Origin: Marinobacter sp. MDS2
Lineage (GTDB): Bacteria; Pseudomonadota; Gammaproteobacteria; Pseudomonadales; Oleiphilaceae
Assembly (NCBI RefSeq): GCF_030718085.1
Contig: NZ_JAVAJF010000004.1
Span: forward strand, 62,001 to 126,000
Direction of reading: 5' to 3'
DNA length: 64,000 nt
Position 1 is the stretch's first letter, and the number at the start of each line of letters is the position of its first letter. A program made the translations under genes and the position numbers. The notes beneath the pieces are model-generated. The model searched no databases, had not been told where the DNA came from, and saw only the letters and a program-made list of their open reading frames with translations. Positions 1 to 9,611 of the stretch are shown piece by piece.

Positions 1-1960
1 TGTCGCCCAGGAACGGCGTCTTGGTTGTTTGAGTAGCAACTTCTGACTGGAAGATACCACCAAGCACCACGGTTTCACCGTTCGCGACCAGAACCTGGGT
101 CGTGACTTCGTTGGTATTGATCGACGGAATACCTGCCGTCACCTCACCACGAGAATCCTGATTCACGATCAGATCCATAATGATCTTGTCATCCGGCGTA
201 ATCTGCGGCGTTACTTCCAAAGAAAGCACGGCTTCCTTGAACGACACAGACGTAGCACCACTTGAAGAGGCTTCCTGATAAGGAATTTCTTCACCGGACT
301 TGATCGATGCGCTCTGGCGATCAGCCGTCACAACGCGCGGCTGTGAAACCACTTCGGCACGACCATCACTTTCGAGCGCTGAAAGCTCAAGATCCACCAG
401 GAAGTCATCACTACCCCAGCCGATGGCGAAAGAAGAGGCGCCCTCTCCGGTGACACCCAGATCCACACCCAAAGCACCCGGGAACGAAATCGTGTTACTG
501 CCGCCACTTGCGGCATCACGCGCTTCGCTGAGCGTTCCCAATGAGCCACCAACGGTCACTACATCGTTGCCACTCACATCATAGGCTGCGCCACCCCAAC
601 GAACGCCCAGGTCTTCAGCTACGTTGGTCTGCGCGCGGACAATTCGAGCCTCAATAGAAACCTGACGCACCGGAACGTCCCAGGTGCTTACCAAGCGACG
701 AATTTCTTCGAGCTTGTCCGCGGTTTCACGAACCGTAATGGTGTTGGTGCGTTTATCCGAGGACACGAAGCCTCGCGAGGAAATCAATTCTGCGTCAGCC
801 TGGATGAGACTCACAATTTCATCAGCCTTCGCGTAGTTGACCTGAATAATATCCAGTCGAACCGGCGCCAGCTCAGCAATCTGCTTATTGGTTTCCAGTT
901 CCAGCTTCTCACGAGCCGCGATTTCTTCAGCGGGCGCGACCAACAGCACGTTACCAATCTGACGCTTATCCAGACCTTTAGTCTTCAAAATCAGATCCAG
1001 CGCCTGATCCCAGGGCACGTTCTGCAGGCGCAGCGTAATGCTACCGCCCACGGTGTCACTGGCCACCAGGTTCAAGCCTGTGAAGTCAGCGATCAGCTGC
1101 AGCACCGAACGAACCTCGATGTCCTGGAAGTTGAGCGACAGTTTCTCGCCAGAATACGGGAACTTCTCTTCGCGACGCGTTTCTGCTTCTTCCTGAGAAA
1201 TCTCTTCCACGCTAACCGTGAACTCGCGGCCAGACTGGTAGGCGATGTAGTCGTAATCCCCTTCCGGGCGAATTTCGACAACTGCATTACCATCTTCCAT
1301 AAAGGTATCGATGCGAGTGACCGGCGTTGCAAAATCCGTCACGTCCAGACGGCGGCGCAAATCAACGGGAACATCAAGACCCGGCATGGTCAGGCGAATA
1401 CGGCCACCCAGCTCGGTCAGGTTGACGGCCGAGGAACTGCTGCCCAGATCGACAATCACACGCCCTTCGCCAGCCTTGCCTCGACGAAAATCTATACCGG
1501 CCAGAGCGTTTGCTCCTGACGGTGCAGAAACACTCGTTTGTTGCGTGCTGGGTGCCGACGCTACCGATGACGATGACACTGCGCCACCACCGATGGTCAT
1601 CACCAGCGAGTTGTTGTTACGAGTCGTCTCGTGTGGAACCAACTCAATCAAATTGAAGATCAAACGGGTGCGATCCTTGGTTTCCACAACGGTCACACTC
1701 TGGGCATTGCCCGACCCCAACGGAATGCTGCGTTTATTGATCGCACTCGTCGTATCTTTCAGGTCAACGGTAATACGTGCCGGCCGCTCGATGGTGTAGC
1801 CGGTCGGCTCCGGTGGTGTACCGTCGAATTCCATGGTCACTTCCAAGCGCTCACCCGGCAGCGACGAAAACGTGACGTCCTGCAGCGTGACCGCGCTGGC
1901 CAGGCTGCTCCATAACCCCACGGCGATAATACCTACGGAGACATTTAGTTTTTTGAACAT
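1..1960 (-). CDS. pilQ: Type IV pilus secretin PilQ (3' end outside window)
   Basis: This is the outer-membrane secretin through which the type IV pilus fibre passes. About 653 codons lie in the window and the reading frame runs off the left edge. The last residues seen, TPFLGD, belong to the conserved secretin-core motif, so probably only about 50 residues are missing. The start at 1960 is chosen because a GAGG ribosome site lies about 9 nt upstream and the protein begins with a signal peptide (MFKKLNVSVG... ending near ASA). An in-frame ATG at 1996 has no good ribosome site. Order seen: signal peptide, an AMIN-type beta domain (roughly 25-110), a second AMIN-like region, an STN-like segment (LNFQDIEVRSVLQLIADFTG), NolW-type repeats, and the secretin core. 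It is the last gene of pilMNOPQ. Confidence 0.93.
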   Translation of the reverse strand, partial: MFKKLNVSVGIIAVGLWSSLASAVTLQDVTFSSLPGERLEVTMEFDGTPPEPTGYTIERPARITVDLKDTTSAINKRSIPLGSGNAQSVTVVETKDRTRLIFNLIELVPHETTRNNNSLVMTIGGGAVSSSSVASAPSTQQTSVSAPSGANALAGIDFRRGKAGEGRVIVDLGSSSSAVNLTELGGRIRLTMPGLDVPVDLRRRLDVTDFATPVTRIDTFMEDGNAVVEIRPEGDYDYIAYQSGREFTVSVEEISQEEAETRREEKFPYSGEKLSLNFQDIEVRSVLQLIADFTGLNLVASDTVGGSITLRLQNVPWDQALDLILKTKGLDKRQIGNVLLVAPAEEIAAREKLELETNKQIAELAPVRLDIIQVNYAKADEIVSLIQADAELISSRGFVSSDKRTNTITVRETADKLEEIRRLVSTWDVPVRQVSIEARIVRAQTNVAEDLGVRWGGAAYDVSGNDVVTVGGSLGTLSEARDAASGGSNTISFPGALGVDLGVTGEGASSFAIGWGSDDFLVDLELSALESDGRAEVVSQPRVVTADRQSASIKSGEEIPYQEASSSGATSVSFKEAVLSLEVTPQITPDDKIIMDLIVNQDSRGEVTAGIPSINTNEVTTQVLVANGETVVLGGIFQSEVATQTTKTPFLGD

Positions 1961-2010
1961 CGCTAGCCTCGACCCTAAACCTGTTTGTTCTTGCATGTTT
2001 CTTGTCGTCA

Positions 2011-2568
2011 TCATCCTGCCGCTCCCGAGCCCTCATCCAAAGACAAGGAGCGGGGGCGTTCAACCCATCCACCCCGGCCATTCGGAACGATTTCAATCAA
2101 TTCGATGCGCGTTTCACTGACACCTACGATGCGGCCATAGTTTTGCCCCATGTAGTTACCAACCCGCACTCGATGAATGCCAGATGCACCATCCCGCACT
2201 AAGGCATATAGGGTACCACCGGCGCCTTCCAAGGTTCCCACCATGCTCAGCGATTTCAGATCGAAGTTTTCAAGCACCTCTCTTGGGCGATCAAGATCCG
2301 GCTCCACATCGGTGATCGGCTTTTCATCCACCATAGTGAGCTGAACATCGACGGGCGGTTCAAACGGCGCTCGACGATCTGCCGCCGAATAACTGAAGGC
2401 CTCGTAGGCCTTGAACTCTGGCAAGGGCTCTACGTGCCCCCGGGGTTTCGCCCGGGTATCCGCCATAAACTTGTCCAAATCCGAGAAGCCGTTTCCCTGG
2501 GAACAAGCCGTCAGTAACGACGCCAGACACACACCCAGCCAGGCTTTTCCTGCATGCTTCTTTGCCAT
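2011..2568 (-). CDS. pilP: Type IV pilus inner-membrane lipoprotein PilP
   Basis: PilP links the PilMNO inner-membrane complex to the PilQ secretin. The 185-residue protein starts with a lipoprotein signal peptide whose lipobox is LTAC, so Cys22 is the expected lipidation site. A flexible stretch follows, then the C-terminal beta domain (about 95-175, with KSLSMVGTLEGAGGTLYALV and VRVGNYMGQNYGRIVGV) typical of PilP. It lies 2 nt downstream of pilO and about 50 nt upstream of the pilQ start, in the usual operon order. Length and organisation are normal for the family. Confidence 0.95.
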   Translation of the reverse strand: MAKKHAGKAWLGVCLASLLTACSQGNGFSDLDKFMADTRAKPRGHVEPLPEFKAYEAFSYSAADRRAPFEPPVDVQLTMVDEKPITDVEPDLDRPREVLENFDLKSLSMVGTLEGAGGTLYALVRDGASGIHRVRVGNYMGQNYGRIVGVSETRIELIEIVPNGRGGWVERPRSLSLDEGSGAAG

Positions 2569-2570
2569 GC

Positions 2571-3182
2571 TTACTCTCCAGCCCGGTAACGGTAGGTACG
2601 AGCGACAACCTGCATATCAAGTTGTTCACCGTTTCCACCGATTGGTTTGATAGTCAAATCGTGCAGCGTAACGATGCGCGGCAAACTTGCCACGCTGCTG
2701 ACGAACGAGGCCAGCTCGTGATACGAACCTGAAACCCGCACATTAATAGGAAGTTCAGAGTAAAAATCTCTTTGGCGCTCGGGTTGCAGTTTCACTTCCT
2801 GCAAGCTCAGACCACTGCCCAGAGCGGTATTGGTGATATCTTCCAACAAGCCCGGCACCTCGGTTTCACTTGGCAGCTGGCGCACCAGTGCTCCAAAGGT
2901 CTCTTCCATTTCGACCATCTGAGCTTTAAAGACCTCCAGGTTCGCTACCCGATAGGCTTTCTGCTCGTATGTTTGCTTCAGCTCTTGTTCTTTTCTCTCA
3001 ACCCGGTCCAGTTGGGCATACTGATCTTTGATGAAGAACCAATACCCACCGCCCAGAATCAAGCCAAACACCAAGAGGAATACGATCGCCTTGATCGGTG
3101 CCGGCCAAATGCCTGCATTGTTGACATCCAGATCATTGATATCGAATTCATTAAGACTTTTCAGTGAGTCCGCGAGGCTCAT
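2571..3182 (-). CDS. pilO: Type IV pilus assembly protein PilO
   Basis: PilO is a bitopic inner-membrane protein that pairs with PilN to form the alignment complex of the type IV pilus. Of 203 residues, the N-terminal 25 or so are cytoplasmic. One membrane segment follows (about 30-50, AIVFLLVFGLILGGGYWFF), then a coiled-coil stretch (about 55-95) and a periplasmic ferredoxin-like domain containing the GSYHELASFVSSVASLPRIV motif common in PilO. Its ATG overlaps the pilN stop codon by one base, which indicates translational coupling. Confidence 0.95.
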   Translation of the reverse strand: MSLADSLKSLNEFDINDLDVNNAGIWPAPIKAIVFLLVFGLILGGGYWFFIKDQYAQLDRVERKEQELKQTYEQKAYRVANLEVFKAQMVEMEETFGALVRQLPSETEVPGLLEDITNTALGSGLSLQEVKLQPERQRDFYSELPINVRVSGSYHELASFVSSVASLPRIVTLHDLTIKPIGGNGEQLDMQVVARTYRYRAGE

Positions 3183-3744
3183 TATTTATCCTCCCCTTCG
3201 GGCTCTGGCGTTTTCTGCTGAACCGATAGATTGAACTGACTGTAGCCAGCACGGCGATTGTCTGCAGCAGCAACGTTGGTCAGGTTTGGCCCCGTAAACC
3301 ACTCGGATTCGTCGAACTGACGCATCAGGTTAGAAATGCGGCTGTTGGACTCTGCCATGCCAACGATATCCAGGCGTTCACCGGTCTTCTTAAGGTCGGT
3401 GAAGAACAACCCATCGGGAAGCGTGCGAACCAACTCGTCAAACACCCGAACAATGACCGGGCGCTTACCCTGCAAATCTTGAATGACCTTCATCCGGGCG
3501 AGCAATTCGTCGCGCTGTCGCTTGAGGTTCTCAATTTCTTTAATCTGCTTATCCAGCTGCTTCGTTGCAGTTTCGATGTAAGCGTTGCGAGATTGCTGGT
3601 AAGCGATTCGGTTGTCCGTATCGGTTTTCCACAAGAACACTAAACCCGCCGCAATAATCACCGCGCCCAACATCATCACCACAAACTGTTTCTGCTTTTC
3701 TGCGCGCAGCTCTTCGCGCCAGGGCCTGAGGTTAATTTTTGCCA

Positions 3745-3745
<1 letters not shown>
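3182..3745 (-). CDS. pilN: Type IV pilus assembly protein PilN
   Basis: PilN is an inner-membrane protein that binds cytoplasmic PilM through its short N-terminus and PilO through its periplasmic part. The conserved N-terminal PilM-binding motif is present (MAKINLRPWREELR). It is followed by a membrane segment (about 22-40), a coiled coil (about 50-90, rich in K/E/L) and a small periplasmic domain. It has 187 residues, normal for the family. It overlaps pilM by one base at its start and pilO by one base at its end, so the operon is tightly coupled. Confidence 0.95.
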
Positions 3746-5078
<1,333 letters not shown>

Positions 5079-7583
5079 ATGTCTCATTTGATGCGTACAT
5101 CTCGTGTTTTCGCCTGGATCATTCTTACCGGCCTGAGTGTCGCTGTCATTTTGTCTGCAAGCTTGTACCTGTATTTACGACCAAGCCTGCCTCCGGTCGA
5201 ACAACTTCTCGACGTCAAACTGCAAACGCCTCTGCGGGTGTACAGCCATGACAACAAATTAATAGCAGAATTCGGCGAAAAGAGAAGGACGCCGGTCACA
5301 ATCGAACAGATCCCTACACTTCAGTTACAAGCCTTTCTGGCTGCGGAAGACGCTCGTTTTTACGAACACTTCGGGGTGGACATCAAAGGCCTGACACGGG
5401 CTGCGATCGAACTGGTCTCCACCGGATCGATTCAATCCGGGGGCAGCACCATCACCATGCAGGTTGCAAAAAATTACTTTTTGTCACGCGACCGGACCTT
5501 CATTCGCAAGTTCAGCGAAATACTTCTGGCCATTCAAATCGAGCGCGAACTGAGCAAAGAGAAAATTTTCGAGCTGTACCTGAACAAGATCTATCTGGGC
5601 AACCGCGCATACGGCATAGCGGCCGCCGCCCAGGTGTATTACGACAAACCGGTTAATGAACTCTCTCTGGCCCAAATGGCCATGCTGGCCGGTCTGCCAA
5701 AGGCTCCATCCGCCTACAACCCGATCGCCGACCCGGAACGCGCACTCGTGCGCCGCAACTGGATACTCGGACGCATGGAAGACCTGGGATTCATAACCAG
5801 AGACGCTCGCGAACTGGCCTCTGGCGCGCCCATTACGGCCAGCTACAACGCCCGAGATACAGACGTCGATGCTGACTATGTTGCCGAAATGGCCCGCTCT
5901 GAAATGGTTCGCAGATTCGGCGACACGGCCTACACCGACGGCTACAGCGTCACTCTGACCGTTGACAGCCTGAAGCAGCAGACCGCCACCGACACGTTAC
6001 GAGCCGGGCTCGAAAATTACGATCGCCGCCACGGCTTCCGCGGCGCCATCGCGCAGGTCGACATTGACGGCCTCACACCCGCCGAACTATCAGGAGAGCT
6101 TGCCAACTACCCCAGTGTGGAAAGCTTGCTACCAGCGATTGTGACGGCAATTGACGACAAGAGCGGAGAGGTTCAAACCCACACCCGTGCGCTGGGCCCC
6201 ACCACCATGGCATTTGAAACCATGAAGTGGGCACGCAAACACCGCACCCAAAGCCTGACCGGCCCGGAACCCAAGAAACCTTCGGATGTTGTAAGCGTTG
6301 GCGATGTCATATATGTCAAAGCACTCGAATCGGCGCAAACCTCCGAAGACACGATATCTGTCGCACAAAACGTTGCTCTGGCACAGGTGCCCGATGTTGA
6401 AGGCGCCCTGATTTCCCTGAACGCAAAAACCGGTGCTATTGAAGCCCTTACCGGCGGTTACAGCTTCGGGCAAAGCAAATACAACCGCGCGACTCAGGCA
6501 AAGCGGCAGCCGGGCTCCACGTTCAAGCCGTTTTTGTATCTGGCAGCACTGGAGAACGGGCGCACCCCCGCCACCATCTACAATGACGCACCGATTGTAC
6601 TCAACAACGCAGACCTGGAGGGTTCATGGCGCCCTCAGAACGCGTCCGGCCAGTTCTACGGGCCAACAACCTTGCGCAAAGGCCTGTACCGCTCGCGCAA
6701 CCTGGTATCCATTCGGTTATTACGCGATTTGGGCATCCGCACCACGCTGGACTACTTGGAACAGCTCAAAATCCCTACTGACAACATGCCTGCAAACTTG
6801 TCATTGTCGTTGGGAAGCGGCCTGCTTACCCCCATGGAACTCGCGCGCGGCTTTGCGATCATCGCCAACGGCGGTTATGACGTTCAACCCTATTTGATCG
6901 AAAGCATTCGTGAATCCAATGGCACGGTGATTTACCAAGCACCTGAAACCATTCTCTGCGACCATAATTGCGACGCACTTGAGGCGCAAAACAGCCCGGC
7001 GAAAGCAGATAACACTGTAGCCGACGAAGTAGCACCGGAAACCGACGGCATCACCCTCCCTGCGTCCCGAAATTCCGAAAGCCCCCGCATCATGCGCAAA
7101 CTGGCAGATACCCGCTCGATTTACATCATGCATTCCATCATGCAAGACGTAATTCAACAGGGCACAGGGCGTCGCGCCAGAGCGCTGGGGCGAAGCGATC
7201 TAGCCGGCAAAACCGGCACCACCAACGAGCAGAAAGATACCTGGTTCGCCGGTTACAACCACAGCATGGCGACAACGGTTTATGTCGGTTTTGATCAGCC
7301 GGCACCACTGGGGCGCGGAGAATACGGCGCCAGCACCGCACTGCCCATCTGGGTTGATTATATGAAGGTTGCGCTGGCGGACACGCCAGCTTCAGTGATG
7401 CCCCGCCCCAATGGCCTGGCCAACATTCGCATCAACCCGGAAACCGGCGAGCGTGCTCACCCCAATGAGGAAGGGGTATTTGAGCTCTTCAAAGAAGAGA
7501 ATGTTCCCGCGCCGTTAACCGCTGACGAGCTTGGCAACCCATCCGGCAGCGCGCCGGAAAGCTTCTCCCGGCAGATTTTCTGA
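5079..7583 (+). CDS. mrcA: Penicillin-binding protein 1A (peptidoglycan glycosyltransferase / transpeptidase)
   Basis: This bifunctional class A PBP polymerises glycan strands and cross-links peptides at the inner membrane. The 834-residue protein has an N-terminal membrane anchor (about 8-30). The GT51 glycosyltransferase domain shows EDARFYEHFGVD (about 90) and GGSTITMQVAKNYF. The transpeptidase domain shows the SxxK motif in PGSTFKPF (about 480), SRN (about 545) and KTGTTNEQKDTWF (about 710). A PBP1a-type insertion (OB-like, about 300-430) separates the two domains. The annotated ATG has a weak ribosome site, and the in-frame ATG at 5091 is an alternative start. Location beside pilM is typical of pseudomonads and relatives. 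Confidence 0.95.
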   Translation: MSHLMRTSRVFAWIILTGLSVAVILSASLYLYLRPSLPPVEQLLDVKLQTPLRVYSHDNKLIAEFGEKRRTPVTIEQIPTLQLQAFLAAEDARFYEHFGVDIKGLTRAAIELVSTGSIQSGGSTITMQVAKNYFLSRDRTFIRKFSEILLAIQIERELSKEKIFELYLNKIYLGNRAYGIAAAAQVYYDKPVNELSLAQMAMLAGLPKAPSAYNPIADPERALVRRNWILGRMEDLGFITRDARELASGAPITASYNARDTDVDADYVAEMARSEMVRRFGDTAYTDGYSVTLTVDSLKQQTATDTLRAGLENYDRRHGFRGAIAQVDIDGLTPAELSGELANYPSVESLLPAIVTAIDDKSGEVQTHTRALGPTTMAFETMKWARKHRTQSLTGPEPKKPSDVVSVGDVIYVKALESAQTSEDTISVAQNVALAQVPDVEGALISLNAKTGAIEALTGGYSFGQSKYNRATQAKRQPGSTFKPFLYLAALENGRTPATIYNDAPIVLNNADLEGSWRPQNASGQFYGPTTLRKGLYRSRNLVSIRLLRDLGIRTTLDYLEQLKIPTDNMPANLSLSLGSGLLTPMELARGFAIIANGGYDVQPYLIESIRESNGTVIYQAPETILCDHNCDALEAQNSPAKADNTVADEVAPETDGITLPASRNSESPRIMRKLADTRSIYIMHSIMQDVIQQGTGRRARALGRSDLAGKTGTTNEQKDTWFAGYNHSMATTVYVGFDQPAPLGRGEYGASTALPIWVDYMKVALADTPASVMPRPNGLANIRINPETGERAHPNEEGVFELFKEENVPAPLTADELGNPSGSAPESFSRQIF

Positions 7584-7616
7584 GCCGGGAACAAGGCAAC
7601 CCCAACAATCAACCAC

Positions 7617-7648
7617 AAAAAAACCGGCGGGATCACCGCCGGTTTTCT
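7617..7648 (+). terminator. Rho-independent terminator after mrcA
   Basis: AAAACCGGCGG, a GATCA loop, then CCGCCGGTTTT followed by C-T-T form a strong GC-rich hairpin with A and T flanks. It lies 34 nt after the mrcA stop and just before the convergent maeB stop, so it probably works in both directions. Confidence 0.85.
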
Positions 7649-7675
7649 TGTGCGTGAAGCTGAACTACATCAGAG

Positions 7676-8941
7676 TTAGATGATGTCGTCCATAGACTTC
7701 AGCGGGTAGTGCGCAGGGTATGGTTGGCCTGCTACACCAGAATCCACAGCAGCGCGTGCCACCGCAGCGGGTACCACTTCCAGCAAACGAACATCCATCG
7801 GCTTCGGAATGATGTAATCCTTGCCGAATTCCAGGCTGTCTACGCCGTAGGCTTCACAGATTTCCTGGGGAACCGACTCTTTTGCCAGTTCACGGATAGC
7901 GTTTACCGCCGCCACTTTCATTTCTTCGTTGATGCAGGTCGCGCGAACGTCCAAAGCACCACGGAAAATGAACGGGAAGCCCAACACGTTGTTCACCTGG
8001 TTCGGGTAGTCTGAACGGCCAGTAGCCATGATCAGATCATCACGGGTAGCCATAGCCAGCTCGTGATTGATTTCCGGATCCGGGTTAGAGCAAGCAAACA
8101 CAATTGGGTTCGCTGCCATCTTCTTCAGCTGTTCAGCTGTCAGAAGATCAGGACCGGACAGACCCAGGAATACGTCTGCGCCATCGATAGCGTCATCCAG
8201 CGTGCGCTTGTCTGTGTCGTTCGCAAACATTGCTTTGTACTGGTTCAGATCATCACGACCAGAGTGGATCACACCCTTACGGTCGAGCATGAAGATGTTC
8301 TCAGAGCGAGCACCACAGCTGATCAGCAACTTGGTGCAGGCAATGGCGGCTGCGCCAGCGCCCAAGCAAACAACTTTCGCGTCTTCAATGTTTTTGCCCT
8401 GCAGCTCAAGGGCATTGATCATGCCAGCTGCAGTTACGATCGCAGTACCATGCTGGTCATCGTGGAAGATGGGCACGTTGCACTTTTCAATCAGTGCGCG
8501 CTCAATTTCAAAGCACTCAGGTGCCTTGATGTCTTCCAGGTTGATGCCGCCAAAGGTGTCGGCGATGCGCTCAACAGTTTCAATAAACGCTTGCGGGCTT
8601 TCGGAATTAACTTCGATATCGAATACGTCAATTCCAGCAAAGCGCTTGAACAGTACGCCTTTGCCTTCCATTACCGGCTTACTCGCCAGAGGACCGAGGT
8701 TACCCAGGCCCAGGATAGCGGTACCGTCAGAAATAACGGCTACCAGGTTACCCTTGGCGGTATATTTGTATGCGTTCTCGGGGTCCTTCGCGATCTCGCG
8801 GACCGGCTCGGCAACTCCAGGACTGTACGCCAGAGATAGATCGCGAGCTGTTTGAGTAGGCTTAGTGACTTCTACACTCAGCTTACCCGGCCGCGGTTTG
8901 GCGTGATATTCAAGGGCTGCTTCTTTCAGATCTTGAGACAT
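7676..8941 (-). CDS. maeB: Malic enzyme (oxaloacetate-decarboxylating, NADP-type short form)
   Basis: Malic enzyme oxidatively decarboxylates malate to pyruvate with NAD(P)+, linking the TCA cycle to pyruvate and NADPH supply. About 421 residues are present, with the malic N domain (SLAYSPGVAEP, DGTAILGLGNLGP, GKGVLFKRFAGIDVFDIEV) and the NAD-binding domain (VVCLGAGAAAIACTKLL; FACSNPDPEI). The phosphotransacetylase-like C-terminal extension of E. coli MaeB is absent, so this is the short form. I prefer the ATG at 8941 because GGA lies about 9 nt upstream. A GTG at 8962 would add seven residues. It is convergent with mrcA. Confidence 0.93.
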   Translation of the reverse strand: MSQDLKEAALEYHAKPRPGKLSVEVTKPTQTARDLSLAYSPGVAEPVREIAKDPENAYKYTAKGNLVAVISDGTAILGLGNLGPLASKPVMEGKGVLFKRFAGIDVFDIEVNSESPQAFIETVERIADTFGGINLEDIKAPECFEIERALIEKCNVPIFHDDQHGTAIVTAAGMINALELQGKNIEDAKVVCLGAGAAAIACTKLLISCGARSENIFMLDRKGVIHSGRDDLNQYKAMFANDTDKRTLDDAIDGADVFLGLSGPDLLTAEQLKKMAANPIVFACSNPDPEINHELAMATRDDLIMATGRSDYPNQVNNVLGFPFIFRGALDVRATCINEEMKVAAVNAIRELAKESVPQEICEAYGVDSLEFGKDYIIPKPMDVRLLEVVPAAVARAAVDSGVAGQPYPAHYPLKSMDDII

Positions 8942-9113
8942 TGCCACTGTTCCGTTTGTCACGTTTAAAAGTAAAAGCCGCCTGACCTCAGGTCGACGGA
9001 GCGCGACATTATGGCGCGCTCGCCCAAAAACGACAAGCTAAACCCGAATATTTTATAGCCAGTCAATAGGGCATTTTGCGTATAACGATTCTTATTGCCT
9101 GAATTCCAGGCAC

Positions 9114-9142
9114 AAAAAAAGCGCCCGTAGGCGCTTTTTTTT
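9114..9142 (-). terminator. Rho-independent terminator after rpmE
   Basis: A run of seven A, then GCGCC-CGTA-GGCGC, then eight T form a compact hairpin with U-tracts in either direction. It lies 15 nt beyond the rpmE stop and separates rpmE from maeB, which is transcribed the same way. Confidence 0.88.
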
Positions 9143-9157
9143 ACATTCCGGCTAAGC

Positions 9158-9379
9158 TCAGTCTTTCTTAGCACCGATACGACCGCCGAAACGCTTGTTG
9201 AACTTATCGATACGACCACCGGTGTCCATAACCTTCTGCTTACCAGTGTAGAACGGGTGGCACTGGGAGCATACGTCCAGCTGCAGGTCGTGACCAACAG
9301 TAGAGCGGGTCTTGATCACGTTACCGCAAGAACAGGTAGCAGTGATGTCTTCGTACTTAGGATGAATACCTTCTTTCAT
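9158..9379 (-). CDS. rpmE: 50S ribosomal protein L31 (zinc-binding form)
   Basis: L31 is a small protein of the large ribosomal subunit that bridges to the 30S head. It has 73 residues and starts [20 protein letters not shown]. Four cysteines (C16, C18, C37, C40, in CSCG and CSQCH) mark the zinc-binding (C+) type rather than the zinc-independent paralogue. It is a single-gene unit closed by a strong terminator, divergent from priA across a 232-bp gap. Confidence 0.97.
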   Translation of the reverse strand: MKEGIHPKYEDITATCSCGNVIKTRSTVGHDLQLDVCSQCHPFYTGKQKVMDTGGRIDKFNKRFGGRIGAKKD

Positions 9380-9611
9380 GGCGAACCTCTTTCGGGCATG
9401 CCGCTACCTGATCACCGCCGGAGAAACCGGTTTTGGGTCAGGCACCGCAATTTTGAATCAATTGAAAGACCGCGCACTACCACGCCCGGCCAGAAACAGA
9501 CCGCGAATCTTACTGGCAAAGCTGGCCACAGGCAAGTATCTTCCGCAGAGTCTATTACCTCAAAAGCATTAGCCGGCGCCATATCACCGATTTTCAGGAT
9601 ACGCAGATACC

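Noticed and set aside
8063..8855. Two open frames of about 260 codons opposite maeB
   Set aside because: Both mirror the conserved malic enzyme gene in other frames and show no family motifs or ribosome sites.
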